Of a DNA stretch of 64,000 nucleotides, positions 12,951-28,400 are shown piece after piece. Every line of letters begins with the position of its first letter. The stretch's first letter is position 1. A model generated the notes under the pieces. That model saw nothing but the letters and a program-made list of their open reading frames with translations. It did no database searches and was not told the origin of the DNA. The position numbers and the translations under genes were made by a program. The stretch spans positions 67,410,891 through 67,474,890 of the forward strand of contig CM054179.1 of assembly GCA_028829895.1 (NCBI GenBank). The letters run 5' to 3'. The DNA is from Sinotaia quadrata (Eukaryota; Mollusca; Gastropoda; Architaenioglossa; Viviparidae).

Positions 12951-15900
12951 CCAAACAAACTGTATCTAAAGAGTATATGCACAATAAGAGTTGAATGCTT
13001 GACAAACGTATCTTTAAGTTCACAATGTAAATCACATTCTCTGAACAAAGATCTGAGTCCTTGACAAATGGACATCACATAGACAAGACAGTTGAACACT
13101 GACATCTAAATCTGTTAATTCAATACATAAGTCACATACACAGAAAAGACAATTGAATCGCTGACATTTAAATCTATTAATTCAACATTGAAGTCACATA
13201 CACAGAAAAGACAGCAGAATTTTGACATATAAATCCATTATTTTGAGATGGAGGTCACATACACTGAACACAGAATTGAATTCTTGACATATAAATCTGT
13301 CATTTCAACATGTAGGTCAAATACACTGAACAAAAGAGTGATATTCTTGACATAAATCTGTTATTTATGCAGGTCATATATACATAACAAAAAGTTGTTG
13401 ACTAATAAATGTGTTACTTTGACATGCAGTTCACATACACTGAACAAAAAGTTGAACCCTTGACTGTACAGAGCCTGCCACATTAGTTGCTGTACACTGA
13501 TAGGTGCCTGCATCCTGTGGTTTGGACTCGGGTATAATGAGAATTCCCTCTCCAATGATGGCTGTAGATGGCAGCGGTCCTTCCAGTTTGCTCCAGGTGA
13601 CAGTTGGTCGAGGAGTACCTGACAGAAGACAACATACTGGTATGCATGCAAAGTTCTAGTAATGAATGCAAAAGTTCTCAATGTAAAGTACAGAGTAAAA
13701 TGTATTGAGTGAAATGTATACTTATTAATACTAATTATACTTATTAATACTTAGTATTAAAGTACTGAATACTAAATACTAATGTAATCAGTACATTTAT
13801 TGAGTGCAAAGTACTGAGTGAAATGTACTGAGTATTCAAGTACTGGGTGAAATGTACTGAGTATTCAAGTACTGGGTGAAATGTACTGAGTATTCAAGTA
13901 CTGGGTGAAATGTACTGAGTATTCAAGTACTGGGTGGAATGTACTGAGTATTCAAGTACTGGGTGAAATGTACTGAGAATTCAAGTACTGAGTATTAAAG
14001 TATTAATTGCGAAGTACTGAGTGAAATGTGCTGAGTATTCAAGTACTGAGTGAAATGTACTGAGTATTAAAGTACTAATTGCAAAGTACTAAGTGAAATA
14101 TAAAGTACTGAGTGAAAAATGTTCTAAGTATTAAAGTACTGAGTGTAAAGTACTGAATGAAATGTACTTAGTAATAACTCTCTTCAAATGGCAACATGAA
14201 AAAATCATCCACTTTTGTATGACACCAAAGATTACCTACAAAATATTATTTTTTAAACATTTTTTTTTAACTTTAAAAAAACAGTTGTACATCAAAATTA
14301 AACATTAATTGACATAACTAATCTGTTTTGAAAAGTTATATTTAATATTCCAAGGTCATAATCTCATGATAAAAATAGTAAACAAAGGATGCATCCTTGA
14401 CTGTATCTTGAATTTTTCACAAATTACGGCATCCCACTCAATTCACAAAAATCGTTCTAATTAATTCTGATTCTGATGAGCTGGATTTAGGTGGTAGTGA
14501 TGCCTACTTGATGGAGGAAACCTCACTTGATTCTGGAGAAGATATTGTTCTAAATTTGATTTGGAATGCTCCAAATGGAGAAAGTTTCGTTCATTTCTTG
14601 TTATGCTAATTTTCTATATCATCAGTCAAAGGTCAATTTATATTAAGTTTTTATTCCCTGCAGTTAGTTTTTATACTTCCAGTTGCAAAATTACTTAGGT
14701 TTTTGAAGAAATTTTCACACGAAATGCCAAAGTTTTGTTTTTTCATTTCATAACACTTGCTAAGGAACTAGTGACGGTCTTTTGGTTTTTGTTTACTTGC
14801 TTACTTGCACTGCTATTTAGTGTAAAGACATTTTCTATGTGAAGGAGTTAAGTTAGATATATCTTTACATTTTCTATATGACAGAGTTAAGTTAGATATA
14901 TCTTTATATTTTTTATGTGAGAGTTAAGTTAGATATATCTTTACATTTTTTATGTGACAGAGTTAAGTTAGATATATCTTTACATTTTTTATGTGACAGA
15001 GTTAAGTTAGATATATCTTTACATTTTTATGTGACAGAGTTAAGTTAGATATATCTTTACATTTTCTGTTTTTCTATTACTTTTTTTTAAAGGAGATAAT
15101 TATAGATCTAGAGATAAAAACCCTCTTGTATTTATATTTACATGTATTTATATTTTTGTGTCTATGGTTATGATGATAATGATGAGGACATGAGCATCCA
15201 TACCCCCTTTTCTACCTGAACTTAGGACCTACATGATAAACTTTGTAAAGTGAGAATGTTTCCACCTAGAGAAAACTTATGCAACAGTAAAACGTCTATT
15301 TCTAATGTGTAAACAGTAAAGTTTTATGACACCCTTACAATCCGCCAAGTGATTGACAGGTTGATCATGTGGGAGAATTATTATTAACTATAAATAATTA
15401 GTTATGTGTTGTTAATTAATAAATAATAATAATAATCAATAACAAGGGTGGCATTGTGTTACACCACCACTTACTTCTCACATGCTATGGATCCAGGATA
15501 TAATCCATGATGTTCACTGAAACTGTAACTGTGATCTTGAGTTTACTGATGTTCAGTGCAATTGTAATTGTGATCTTGAGTTTACTGATGTTCAGTGCAA
15601 TTGTAATTGTGATCTTGAGTTTACTGATGTTCAGTGAAATTGTAATTATGATCCTGAGTTTACTGATGTTCACTGAAATTGTAATTGTGATATCAAACTA
15701 TGCAAAGTGAGAGAAAAATAAGTGTTAGATGTACAATTTGTGACATTTTCTTATGCTTTCAGAAAAACAAAAGTCTTCTTTCTGCTTTTCATAAACATAG
15801 TCACCCTATTAAGTTTGTATGGTACATCATGATTAGATATATTAATTTGTTCAATGAAAAATTCAAATAATAAATATATATCTAAACTGTAATTTTTATC

Positions 15901-18900
15901 TGTAAGTCAGTTTATAAACAATTTTAAAGATTATTTCAATATCTGTTATGTTATTGTTATATATTTTAACAACTTAAATTTTAATGTTGAAATATCGTAC
16001 TTTTGAACTCACAAATTTGCTGATACTAGTAATAGTACTTAAAGACATGTCAATTCATTATTTACTGTCACATTTACCTAATACCTGGTTTTCAGCTGCA
16101 GATATTGTTGTAATTCAATAATATAGTAATTGTTTTTTAATTATCTGTCATACCTTCTTTTTTCCTCCTTTGCCAAAATGTAAAAATCTGGATTTTTGTC
16201 CCCCAAATATTAAACTAATCCTCATATCGAATTTATTAAAATGTACAAATATGTAACAATACATGTACAACTGTATTTGTATTAAAGCTTGTTCAATTTC
16301 CTTTAAAATTATATATATATTAAGCATATATACATTTCAAAATCTAGGCAGAAATATGTTCTAAATAAGCCCAGTGTGTAAGGAGGAACAAAAATAACCA
16401 AGAGGGTTAATGGACTGAGTGAAATATACTTAGTATTAATGAGTTGAGTACAAAGTACTGAATGAAATGTACTGAGTTTAATGTACTGAGTGCAAAGTAC
16501 TGAATGAAATGTACTTGGTATTAATGAGTTGAATACAAAGTGCTGAGTGAAATGTACTTAGTATTAATGAGTTGGGTACACATTACTGAATGAAATATAT
16601 AAGTATTAAGGTACTGAGTGCAAAGTACTGAATGAAATGTACTTAGTATTAATGAGTTGGGTACAAAGTACTGAGTGAAATATACTGAGTTTAATATACT
16701 GAGTGAACTATACTGACTACAAAGTACTAGGAAAAGTATTGAGTGTAAAAATACTGTGCATTAAAGTGCCAAGAATAGGAATACTGAATATCTGAAAGTA
16801 AAATATGAACAAAAAAATGTATGATGTGAAAGTACTGAGAATTGATGAGTGTAACTGAGTATATATATGCTTCATTAGGTTTACAAGTAGTGATTATGAA
16901 AGAAACGATCATAAAGCTATTCACTAACAAAAATGATCATAAAACTAATAAATTGTATAGCAAGTGTAACAGAAATGATCATAAACTAATAAATTGTATA
17001 GCAAGTGTAACAGAAATGATCATAAACTAATACACTACCTACCAAATTTACAATTAATGTGAGTTTTATTTTGTTTTAGACTACTTCCTGCCTTAAATAA
17101 AAAAGAAATAAATGAAAGTTTTTCAGGTCAGCATAACACAAGTGTTATATTTATTTACAAGTGTACAGCACTTCCTGGCTTTAGTTAAATAAAAAAATTT
17201 AAAGCCATTTGAAGGTGACATAAACTGTGATACCAATCTGTACCCATTTCTTAAAGTATGAAACAATTTTCTCAATGACTCCTTTATTTAAAATATTGCT
17301 ATCTGTACCCATTTCTTAAAGAATTTTACAATTTTCTCAATGACTCTTTGTTTAAAATATTGTTATCTGTACCCACTTCTTAAAGTATTTAACAATTTTC
17401 TCAATGACTCCTTTACTTACAAAAAAAAATGCTATCTGTATTGAATAAAAGGATCACATTTAATATTTTTAACAAAAAAATGAATGTCCAATGATGCTAA
17501 ATTTTAGTAGTAGAACTTACTAAATGATTTTCAAAAAGCAAAGGCAATCAAAGTAATACTTATAGAGAATAATTTGTAAAATTATAATAGTATACCTAAA
17601 ATTAAAAAATGTTTGAAACTAATATGTTGATGTCCTACATAGGTCAAACTTCATATTTTTATTTGTAGTGGTAAGTATGTAAACACTAAGTTATTACTAA
17701 ATATTTAGGCTGAATTTATTTAATATAAACTAATATACTAACCTAGAAATCTGTGTAACGTCTAACTGCAAACCTACTAATTGTGTTCTGTGTGGAATGA
17801 AACACAATTGCTGATTGGAGTGTAACACTGCATTCTTCACAGAAATAGAGTGATAACTATCTGTAACACTTCACAGAAATAGAGTGATACCTATCTGTAA
17901 CACTTCACAGAAATAGAGTGATACCTATCTGTAACACTTCACAGAAATAGAGTGATACCTATCTGTAACACTTCACAGAAATAGAGTGATACCTATCTGT
18001 AAAACTTCACAGAAATAGAGTGATACCTATCTGTAACACTTCACAGAAATAGAGTGATACCTATCATCAATTCCTGTTTATGAAAGGCTGATCAAACTAT
18101 TAACATTCCCTTGAAGATTTATTATTGAAAGTCTCCTTCCCACCAGTACATGTTTTCCACATGCATAGGGCAAGTCCAGGTTCAGGCAATGGAGATAGTC
18201 TGTGTTGGGCGATTTTATTTATGGACCACACTAAAGGAGTTGATGAACAGCCCATACCCATGTCAAAAATCAAGTTAAAACACGTCAATAAATATCAAGT
18301 ATTTGACAAGTTAAATACCTGTGACAATGCACTCAAACTCCACACGATCACCCTCATCAACACTCTGCACACTGCGTCCTATAGTGCTGCCAATGACGGG
18401 CTCAGCTATTACAGAAAAGAGAACAACAATTGATTTCTACTGAATAAAATAAAAAATATGTAAATCTCATCAATGTACGGGACAGTTAAAGGCCGATTTT
18501 GTGCTACTGGGGAGGACAATATAACTTACAGCTTACAATTGCTCACTAGAGCTATCAGGGCTCCATATAATCCTTTTAAAATAAATAGGCAAAGAACTGC
18601 AATGTGAGTAGTCTGGCCCTGGATATTGGGTGAGCTGGCATATCGAGTGCCCAATTTAGTAAGATCAAATCTTAGTGAGGATGATGTAAGGGTTGTAAGA
18701 GTGTGGACATCTAGCAAGTATTCAGGAAAAAACAATGTATTTTACATTAAAAATGCCCTTTTCAATCAGACAAACCTGATATGACGTGGGTAATTTTTAA
18801 AAGAATTTTTGCAGGAAGTAAATTAAAGTAGGAATATACTTGTTAAACAATAAATAATAAAAAAGTGTTAAATTTTGGAGCTGACTGTCCTACTGTGATA

Positions 18901-21900
18901 GATTCTAAACAAAGGGTTGGAAGCAAGGGCAGACAAGTCTCAAGCAAAGTTAAAGGAGGATTTCTATTTGAGTAAACTGAGAATGTCTTTAACTAATACT
19001 TGGCTATAAAATTCTTGACTGCAAGGCATAGTTCTAGAAATAATGGTAATGAATAGTTCTGGCAAATGGTAATTGCGATATCAATGTCTCTAATTTAATT
19101 TGTTAAGTTAGGTTGAAATATATATAATAAGATGTAATAATAATCTTAATAAGGTGTGTGTCTGTGTATGTGTGTGTGTGTGTTTAATAAGATGGATGGA
19201 TGGATGGATGTTTAATAAGAGAGGAGATAGAAATAATCTGTGGATATAGTATCAAAGTATTAAACATTGGAAGATTTGTCAAGATTCCATGAGGGGTTAT
19301 CTGTACTTGGTTAAAATGAATGATTTGTTAATAATTTAACTGATCCACCCTGTATAAAAGAATGAGAATTCGAATTTCCAAATGAAAGCATGAATCTTAT
19401 TCACTCAATATTTAGAAGCCAAAGAATAAAACAGTGACTCTTGAAGAGGTCTGATCAACTTTGAGATCAAATAATGAAGTCCTATTATCCAGGTGTAGGG
19501 CTGGAAACATAAAAACTGATCTAGAACCAAAAAAGATCACATACGAGTAATTCTGAGGAATGCATAGTCTCGAGCTGTTCCAGTTTCACTGGTTGCTGTG
19601 CAGATATAGCGACCTTCATCCTCTTCAGTGATACTGTACAACCTGCAAATCAAACCAATAATGTTGGCCTTTATTTTTCTCATTACACTGACAACAAGTA
19701 AGCAAAGCAATATTGTATAGCCCACCAAACTATTCTGGTAATGATCTTTATTTGTCATATTCCATTTGAAACAATTTTTCAGCACACATAAACAGAGACA
19801 ATTTGCTATCTTTATTTGTCTCAGTCCATCTGCAAATAAGCAATACCTTACAATCTGCAAATCATTATAGTGCTGGTCTTTATTTGTTTTGTCCCAAGTG
19901 TACATAAGTATTATCATACAATTTGCAAATCAAACCATTAAGGTACTGATCTTTGTTTGTCATATTCTATTTAAATCAGAATCCTTCAGCACCATTAAAC
20001 AATGGCATTGTATGAAGCAGAAATAACCTAAGCTGGATGAATGTGAGATCAAGGCACTGGCCTCACAAGATGGTGATCAGCTTTCTCACCCCAACCCACT
20101 GCACAAATAATAAGACATCTATCTTCCCTAACAATCCCAAAATATCCCATCAACACTTACTCTCTACTCTTTATGATTATTAAATCTCACTTTTGCTTTC
20201 ACTCACAGCTCTGACAAGCACAAACATTGATTTACAGTTTACAGTATCCCTGCACACAAGACAGAACATAGTAAGACTTGAGAGGGCTTTGTGTAGCAAA
20301 AACTGAAGTAATTTTGAAAACAATGATAAATAATATTTCACTAAGTACAAAATCAAACACAAGTTTTTAAACTCTCCTTGTCATACTGTACTGAATCATA
20401 ATTTAAGGGTCTTAACCTTTTTTTGCTAGAATATTATGATGAGTCTTTAGACAGAATGAAGTAAAAGAGAAAATTTACAGAAACAGACTAAAGAATCTGA
20501 CAAAAAATGTTACAAATAAACAAAGCTGAAGTAGAACTGAAACTAAACAAGTATATTACTATAGCAACCACAATTACATTATCAATCACAAGTGTATTAC
20601 CAACCACATTACCAATATCACCGTAATTACCAACCACAAGTATCGATTTAACGAACATTATCAACCACAAATACATTACTAAAGACAGGTACAAAACCAA
20701 CCAACCAAGTGTATTACCAATATAAGTAAATTACCAACTAAATTATATTACAATCACAAGTACATTACTAATTTTTAAAGTAAATCATGAATCAGAATTA
20801 CAAAGTACATTACCAATAATAAATACATTACCAACAATAAGCAAATTATAATTATCAATTAAAATCATATTACCCATCACAAGTACATCACCATGGATGA
20901 ATTATATTATGGATAATTATATTACCAATTTAAGTACATTACCAATCAAAATTACTTACTAACTGCAAGGACCTTACCAATCATAAGTACATTATCAAAC
21001 ACATTACTAATCCAAACAGGTGCCTAAGACCGATACATACACTAGCACACCATTACGAATTTGATGCTGTAGGGGTAGAGAACCACCCTCTTTCTCCCAC
21101 CGAACAGTAGGAGTGGGGTTTCCTGACACGTCACAACGGAACTCAACAGAGCGACCAACTTGCTGTGTCTCCTGCTTTGGACTTACAGAGACTAATGGCG
21201 GCACTAGAAAGAAAAAAAATATATATTAATTTAATAAAGATTAATAAATAATAGCTTTCTGACATTATTTTAATTACCAGAGCTTAGCAGCAATTTCTGA
21301 CTAATAATTCTTCATCCTTCCAGACATAAACACACTTTTTCATTTTTCTTTATAATGCACCTTTGACACAAGTTACAATTCCAATGCACTTCAAAATTCA
21401 TGATGGCATTGGAAACATATCAATAAGAAATCAATTTTCTGAAACGAATTTAATCAAAACATTGCTCTTAAATAGGAAAATATAGGGGAAATATCAGATT
21501 ATTAAAATACAAAATGGTACATTATTAATTGCACAAATCACAATCCCAAGTGACTATATCATTTTTAAAAGTGTGGTACTGGAAACTGTATAATTCATTA
21601 AATATTAAGAGTTGCATATATAATGATTTAAAACATAATTCTGTGTTTATTGTTTTATTATAAGGAAATGTAATTTGCAGGAATACAGTTTATATGGTGG
21701 CTACCAGACAGTGAAACAGTGATAACATTTTAAATCTTTGAATAGAAACAAAAGGTTTTCAAATGGTTTCAGCCAAATTTACTTTTGACTAAAGCACTAT
21801 GTAAATTTAAGACCTACTAACAGAAACCTGGGCTTAAGTTCCAGACTAGAAAACTACTCCAATGTATTAAAAATACTGAAGTAAAAAGGTTTTTCCAAAC

Positions 21901-24900
21901 ACTGCAACATGTTACCTAAAACAGTGATGGTAGCGTAGCCCTCAGAAGTCCCCACACTGCTTGTAGCAATGCACTTGTATTGGCCTGCATCTGCAGCTGT
22001 CAACTGACGAATTTCCAGGACACCATCTCGTTCTCGGGCTGCAGGAGATAATACTCCACCAACTTTCTGCCACTCAATCTGGAATGGTCCAGACCCCTCT
22101 GGTTGGCAAGTCAATGACAGACTTTGTCCTAGTCGTGCAGATACCTGGCTTGGTGAAATCCTTATCTTTGGAGTTACTGCATCAAATATTTCATAATTAT
22201 AATGGTAATAATAATAATAATAAAAAGGCAATGCATAGATATTACTCTCAATTTTATTTTCACAAAAATTATTTAATCATACTATATTTATGACTTTTTA
22301 AATTATAACATCTGATAAAGTTCTGTGCTGATTAGAAGATGATTGCCTGACTAACCTGATACAATGAGAAGGGCGGTTGCAGAAAAGTCTCCCCTTTCTG
22401 ATGCAACCACACACTGGTATTCACCATCATATTCTTTGGAAATGCTTGGTATGTAAAGAGTGCCCCCAGTTACACTATGACCTGGTGGCAGTGGTAGTCC
22501 ACCAGGTCTGCGCCAACGTACTTGGGGTGATTGCAGGCCTGTTCCAGATGGTGAAACAGTGTGCATAAATTTTTGAAGTAAATAAAATTTCCTCACTATA
22601 TTTATTTTAATTTGTTTAAAAACTTTTACCACATTTATGGATACATTTATTTAATTTACTGTCTCTGTCTTTAATTTACTGTCTTATTCAGTTATAAGAT
22701 TATTCATAGACTTTTGCCATGACTATTATTATTGTGTATTTATTTTGTTGTTGACAAATTTTGTTCCATTTTTAATCAAAGCACAGACCCAATGAAAAGA
22801 ATCAACTCAGAATTTAATATCATTTTATTACAATTCTGAACAATATAATAACCTCATAAGCCATAGAATTCTACAAAAATTTATTGATTAGTGATTTACC
22901 CTTTATCACTGAAAACCCTTCCTGATTACTATAAACCCTTACTTCTAATGACCAGTCATTAAATGCCAGTCTTTTTTTGTTACTAGAAAGCCTTACTTCT
23001 AATGACCAGTCATTAAATACCAGTCTTTTTTTGTTACTAGAATACCTTTCTTCTAATGACCAATCACTAAATGCCAGTCTTTTTTTGATACTGCAAATCT
23101 TTCTTCTAATGACCAGTCATTAAATGCAAGTCTTTTTTTGTTACTAGAAAGCCTTACTTCTAATGACCAATCACTAAATGCCAGTCTTTTTTTGATACTG
23201 CAAATCTTTCTTCTAATGACCAGTCATTAAATGCCAATCTTTTCCTGTTGCTACAAAGCCGTACTTCTGATGATCAGCATTATTCTCTTTACAATCTTTT
23301 CTTCACATGACTGTTACGTTTCCAGTATTTATTTAGAGACCCTGCTTAGGAAATTTATTTAGAAACTTTAATTTACTATTTAAATTAATTCCTTCTCATT
23401 TAACCTAAACCGACTGGTTGCCCAAATCATCATTTGACTAACTTAAAAATGTGTCGTGTAGTGCGGACAACAGATTTACAAACTGACAATTTGCGTACAA
23501 AGCTGGCTTGGAGTCGTTAAATTCCTCTAAATTAATATGCATTCGTTATGTCATTCAGCTCATTCGCCCCCATCCAAACCAAGAGTATCTATAGGTCTAT
23601 CATGCATAAAAATATACTACAAAGAGGATTAACAATTAAAAATAAGATTTAATAAGTTTAACAATTTAACAAATAGTTAATACGAGCGCGAAGTCTGATT
23701 CTAAGCCTCGACTATTTAACGTGCTAAATGTCAACGAGAGAATTGCCTTGGAAACAAAGTTCATTTGATTTCGGTACACCAAGCAATGACTTAGCTTGTG
23801 AAAATGGCCATGTGTTCGAATCCAGTCCAGACCAGTCTACCCCACTTGTCTTCCCTCAGCAAGGATGCATACAGCATAACAATGGAACTGTCTTTCAGTA
23901 TCACGCTGAATGGAATGGTAAGTATAGACAGACGTGCAAACCTGCGCGTCGGCATTGTCTCGATATGGTAATAGGACAATAGTGGATTCAGCTCACTCAT
24001 AGAGCTCGAACAGGACTTTGTAGAACAAGGATAAAAAGCCGACCTGAAAACAAGAATGTTTTCGTAATCGTCTTGCGTTTAAGTTCGCCAACCTAAGCAC
24101 GATTAGTTTTTAAATGCTCGGGCTAGAAATTTGACATAACGCGTCGTTTACAATTTAGATCAAAATATAATCTCACGCGTGCTGCGTTTAACAAGCATGA
24201 CGTATGAATTACCAAATATTTACAACGTTAAAATTTAGAGTTCATACAAAAGGGACAATTCAAACTAAGCAAAGTGCTTTACAATTTACATTAAAATTCA
24301 CACGCAATAATTTGAATTACAATAGAAAATTCATGTAGGGCTCAGGCACTCCTGGCTCTAGTGAATTTAAAGTTATATAAATTAAAGTACAATGGGAAAA
24401 GAGTTACAATGATTTATATACAATAACTTATAGGTTTCTGTCATTTATCAACGAACCGTGCTTAAGCTCAGTAGCAATACATAGCACAAAAATTACATAC
24501 ATAGTTCAAGAAATGCAAAATACAATCAATAAAAGTGGTACCTTTAGTGAGAAGTCGAAATGTTATCTCAGCAATCGCGTCGGCTGTCCTCTGACTCAAC
24601 GAATTAAGCGACGGTACTGTACTATGTCAATGCTTCTGGTTCTCGGAGTGACTCTACAGAAACGCGTTCCCCTATTTATCAGAATGTATAGAACGCATCA
24701 CGTGACTGGTCACGTGGTATGTAGTTGGTTCGAGAGTTTAGACAATGGCCTAAAGTTACATAATGTCTCTGACCTCTTTGTTAGAAGCTTCTCGATACTG
24801 AAGTATCATGGGAGAACTCTAAACAAAGGAATTTCAAATTTTGATGTTTGAAAAACAAACAAGTGGGTCAAGGAGTCATGACATTTTTATCAGACTGTGA

Positions 24901-25434
24901 CAATGACTAACCTCCAGATATAGATCCTTTTCTCTAAACAGTAACCAACTCCATTACCTTTTATTAATAACTATTAATGTTCAATATCAAACCTCACCAA
25001 CAATTACTTTTACTAATAACTATTAATGTTCAATATCAAACCTCACCAACATTTACTTTTACTAATAACTATTACTGTTCAATATCAAACCTCACCAACA
25101 ATTACTTTTACTAATAACTATTACTGTTCAATATCAAACCTCGCCAACAATTACTTTTACTAATAACTATTACTGTTTACTATTAGATGTCACAAACAAC
25201 TATAATCTTTTACTACCAACTGTTAATACTCAATCAGCATTAACCAACAATCAATACCTGTATGATCAATAATTCTGTATACCAAAACTCACCTCTGACA
25301 GAACATCTAAGCTGAACAGACTGTCCTTCCACCAGTGAGAGTTGATCTGGTCCTTCAATATCCACAAGTGGTGCTACACCTCGATCAAACACTGATCACA
25401 CATCAAGAAGAATCAGGCATTTGTTTGCATGCAT

Positions 25435-25491
<57 letters not shown>

Positions 25492-28400
25492 CATGCACAC
25501 AATCACATACAAATTAAAAATGTGCTCCCAGTTCCATATAACAAATAAAACACCTCAAGGAAATTATCTAATGTACATATAATCAAATATAACTAAATAA
25601 TTCCAATCATTTTTTAAAAAGTACAATGAAACAACTTATCTAAATATTACAAGCAATGTACATGTCCCTTTGCTGTGGGTAAACATTCTACTAGTGTGGG
25701 CATAACTACAAAATCTTTATAAAAACTAATCATGGATAGCAATCTCTTTCTACCCAAAGCATGTGAGACTATGTATTTAGGCAAAGAAAGATCAAGTACG
25801 TCAATACAATACATCAACTATCTTTGCATTCAAATATGCATTTTGGATTCCATTGGTGAAAAGCCCATACATATAGAAAAATAAAGAATATTTTGAGGAA
25901 CAAGTATTAAATATAATTATTTAAATAATTAAATAAGTATTAAATATAATTAAATATAAAGACAAAGGCAAAAGTCATTACTTTTATAGCAGTGAGAAAA
26001 ATTGAATACCTGTTAGATCTACATTCTCTTCTGTAACTCCATAAGTGTTGCGTGCCACACATGTATACCTTCCAGCATTAGACTCTGACACAGAATTAAA
26101 AGTCAGCCTTGCTGTTCCTTGTGATGGTTCATAAGACTCTGGAATGATGTCACTACGACGACGACCATCCTGCCGCCAAGATACTGTGGGAGGAGGTTCT
26201 CCTTCTCCAACACACTCTATGTTGACAGTTTCACCAACTATTGCCGTTATACGGTTTCCAGGGGTAACAGTGATAACTGGGGGTCCTAGAGTATAGAAAA
26301 TATACAATGCTTAAGATAATATCAGAGGCCCTTTATGGGTTGTTTGTCTGAAACACCAGAGACTGTATCAAGACTGTTTTAACAGACTTTTTAAGGGTTG
26401 CTTTTAATACCAGAAGGTCTTTAAGGTTTACATTTACATAGAAGCTATTTAAGGATTGTTTGTTTTGAACATAGAAGACATTTAAGGATTGTTGGCTTTG
26501 AATACAGAAGCTACTTGAGGTTTGTTTGTTTTGAACATCAGCAGCTCTTCTAATATTTGTTTTTTTTAAAATCAGAGGCTCTTTAAAAGTTGTTTGCTTT
26601 TAACATATACTCTTTATGGGTTATGTTTCTTAGGGCTGTTTGTTTTTAACAGAGGAATGAAGAGCCATGTCTGATTTGAACATCAAAGATTCTGTAAGGG
26701 TTGCTTGTTTTTAATCTGAGGCTCCTTAATGGTTGCATGTTATTAACAGGATCTTTAAGAATTGCTTGTTTTTAGCAAGATTTTGCTCAACTAAGTACAA
26801 ATACTAAACACGAAAAAGACATTTTCATTAAGAAATTTAGCTAAACAGAGCATTGTTATACAAATCGATCATAACAAATAACATATTTTCACTTTATCTC
26901 CCATTACAACACAAGAATAAAATGCTTACAACAAAAGCAGATAAGCAGAAGTGTTATGTCAAAAAGAGACTAATTTCTAAAGAAAACAGGAATAACTTTC
27001 TTCTTAATACTGCCACTTGTTTCTCTCTCTGGTGGATGCTTATGCTTTCAACAATACAGTCAAGAGACAGGTATTAAATGCTTATGCTTTCAACATTACA
27101 GTCAAGAGACAGGTATTAGCTGAAACTATCCCTCAGTGGGTAAGGCCATGTCAATCCCCACACCTGCTACAAACTTGCTTGAACAAAACAGACACCATAT
27201 TCCTTGATGGCCATAGCAGTTGGAAAGGTTATGCAAGAGGAATTACTGTTGAACCCACTGTCAGGCGAAAGCAAAACTTAGCCCGGCATCACTCCATAAA
27301 CATTTAAAAATTAAAATAATAAAATGTAGATATATGAGAGGTATAGGAACCATAGCATAAAATATACGTTTAAGGCACTTAACCAAGACACTAATTACAA
27401 GACTGACCAGCCACTCCAAGACATTAGCAGGACGTTAGAGTTATACAAGACCTGACCACCCAGGGCTAGGGCACAGGAAACGGTTAGGGATCAAAAGGGT
27501 CACTTGTAGCTAGCTGATAGAGAAGGGGATAGATTCACACTGAGCTATAGGCCAGAATACAGGAAGCGGTCGGGGGATCAAAGGGCCACTCTTAGATAAC
27601 AGTAGAGGGAAGGGTTAGTTCCAAAGAAATACCAGGAATAATGGAAAGCCTTTATATAAGCCGGGCCGAAGCAATTCTCTTCACTGGCTCAGAACAAACC
27701 GAGTTTTAAAACACGCAGGAGCAGTCCCAGAGATTTCATCTGGTAACATTTTAGAAGTGAGAAAATTTCTAAGTCAGAAAGACTATCCCTGAGTGTACTG
27801 CACTCCAACCAGATGACGTTGGGTTCATTCGGTTTCGGAACGTGAAAGAACCAAACAGAAACAGTAATCAGAAGAAGAGAATCTATAAACAGTAATCAGA
27901 GGAAGAGAATCTATAAACAGTAACTAGAGAGAGAGAGTAGCTACAAAGAGTATCTACAAACAGAAGCTAGGACCAAATCCGGGTCAGAGAGCAGACGACG
28001 TATTTGCCGGATGTTGTTCACGCAGAGTGAAAAGGGACGGAGCCACTATTCAAAGGCCTGCCGTCGGGGAACGCTTGCGCGACGGGGACTCAACGCTGTG
28101 TTGACCTTTTGCTCCAGCTGTTGAGCTAAGTATAGAAACATAAACATTGAGCAGGAGTGCATAATAGTGTATTGGAACTGAAATACGGAAAAAGGAACGA
28201 TTTGGGGAAAGGAAAACGGACACTTAAATCATTTCATTAAGAGGGGCTAGTATTCTCCCTGAATTAGTTATAGGACTTATATTTTGTAATTATTTTGGCC
28301 AACATTGTTAACTGTACTTCTTTTATTGTTATTTTCTTTATTCTATTTTCTTTTATTGTTATATAAAGTTATTGTTAAATCTTCACTAGTGTTGTCAACT

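Larger units (their letters stand above)
14178..16406. mobile_element. Degenerate piggyBac-like element inserted at TTAA
   Basis: Two blocks of one minisatellite (13.79-14.17 and 16.41-16.83 kb) are separated by this 2.2-kb segment. Its right end reads ACCAAGAGGG/TTAA; its left end reads ATAA/CTCTCTTC, a near mirror (TTAACCCTCTTGG expected). The array unit holds TTAA at exactly the broken position (CTTAGTATTAATGAG). TTAA targets and CCC/GGG ends are piggyBac hallmarks. A short acidic plus-strand frame near 14456-14610 ([14 protein letters not shown]) could be a transposase N-terminus remnant; no DDD core seen. Confidence 0.65.

Noticed and set aside
13361..13681. 106-codon minus-strand frame over exon 32
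   Set aside because: It is in the wrong frame; the Ig domain reads in another frame bounded by clear splice sites.
19643..19917. N-terminal extension of exon 30
   Set aside because: The acceptor TTTGCAG and phase 2 match exon 29; upstream sequence is a decayed array.
23787..23823. tRNA-like A and B boxes (TGACTTAGCTTG, GTTCGAATCC)
   Set aside because: Spacing is shorter than in a tRNA, no cloverleaf can be drawn, and no SINE tail is seen; perhaps chance or a decayed SINE head.
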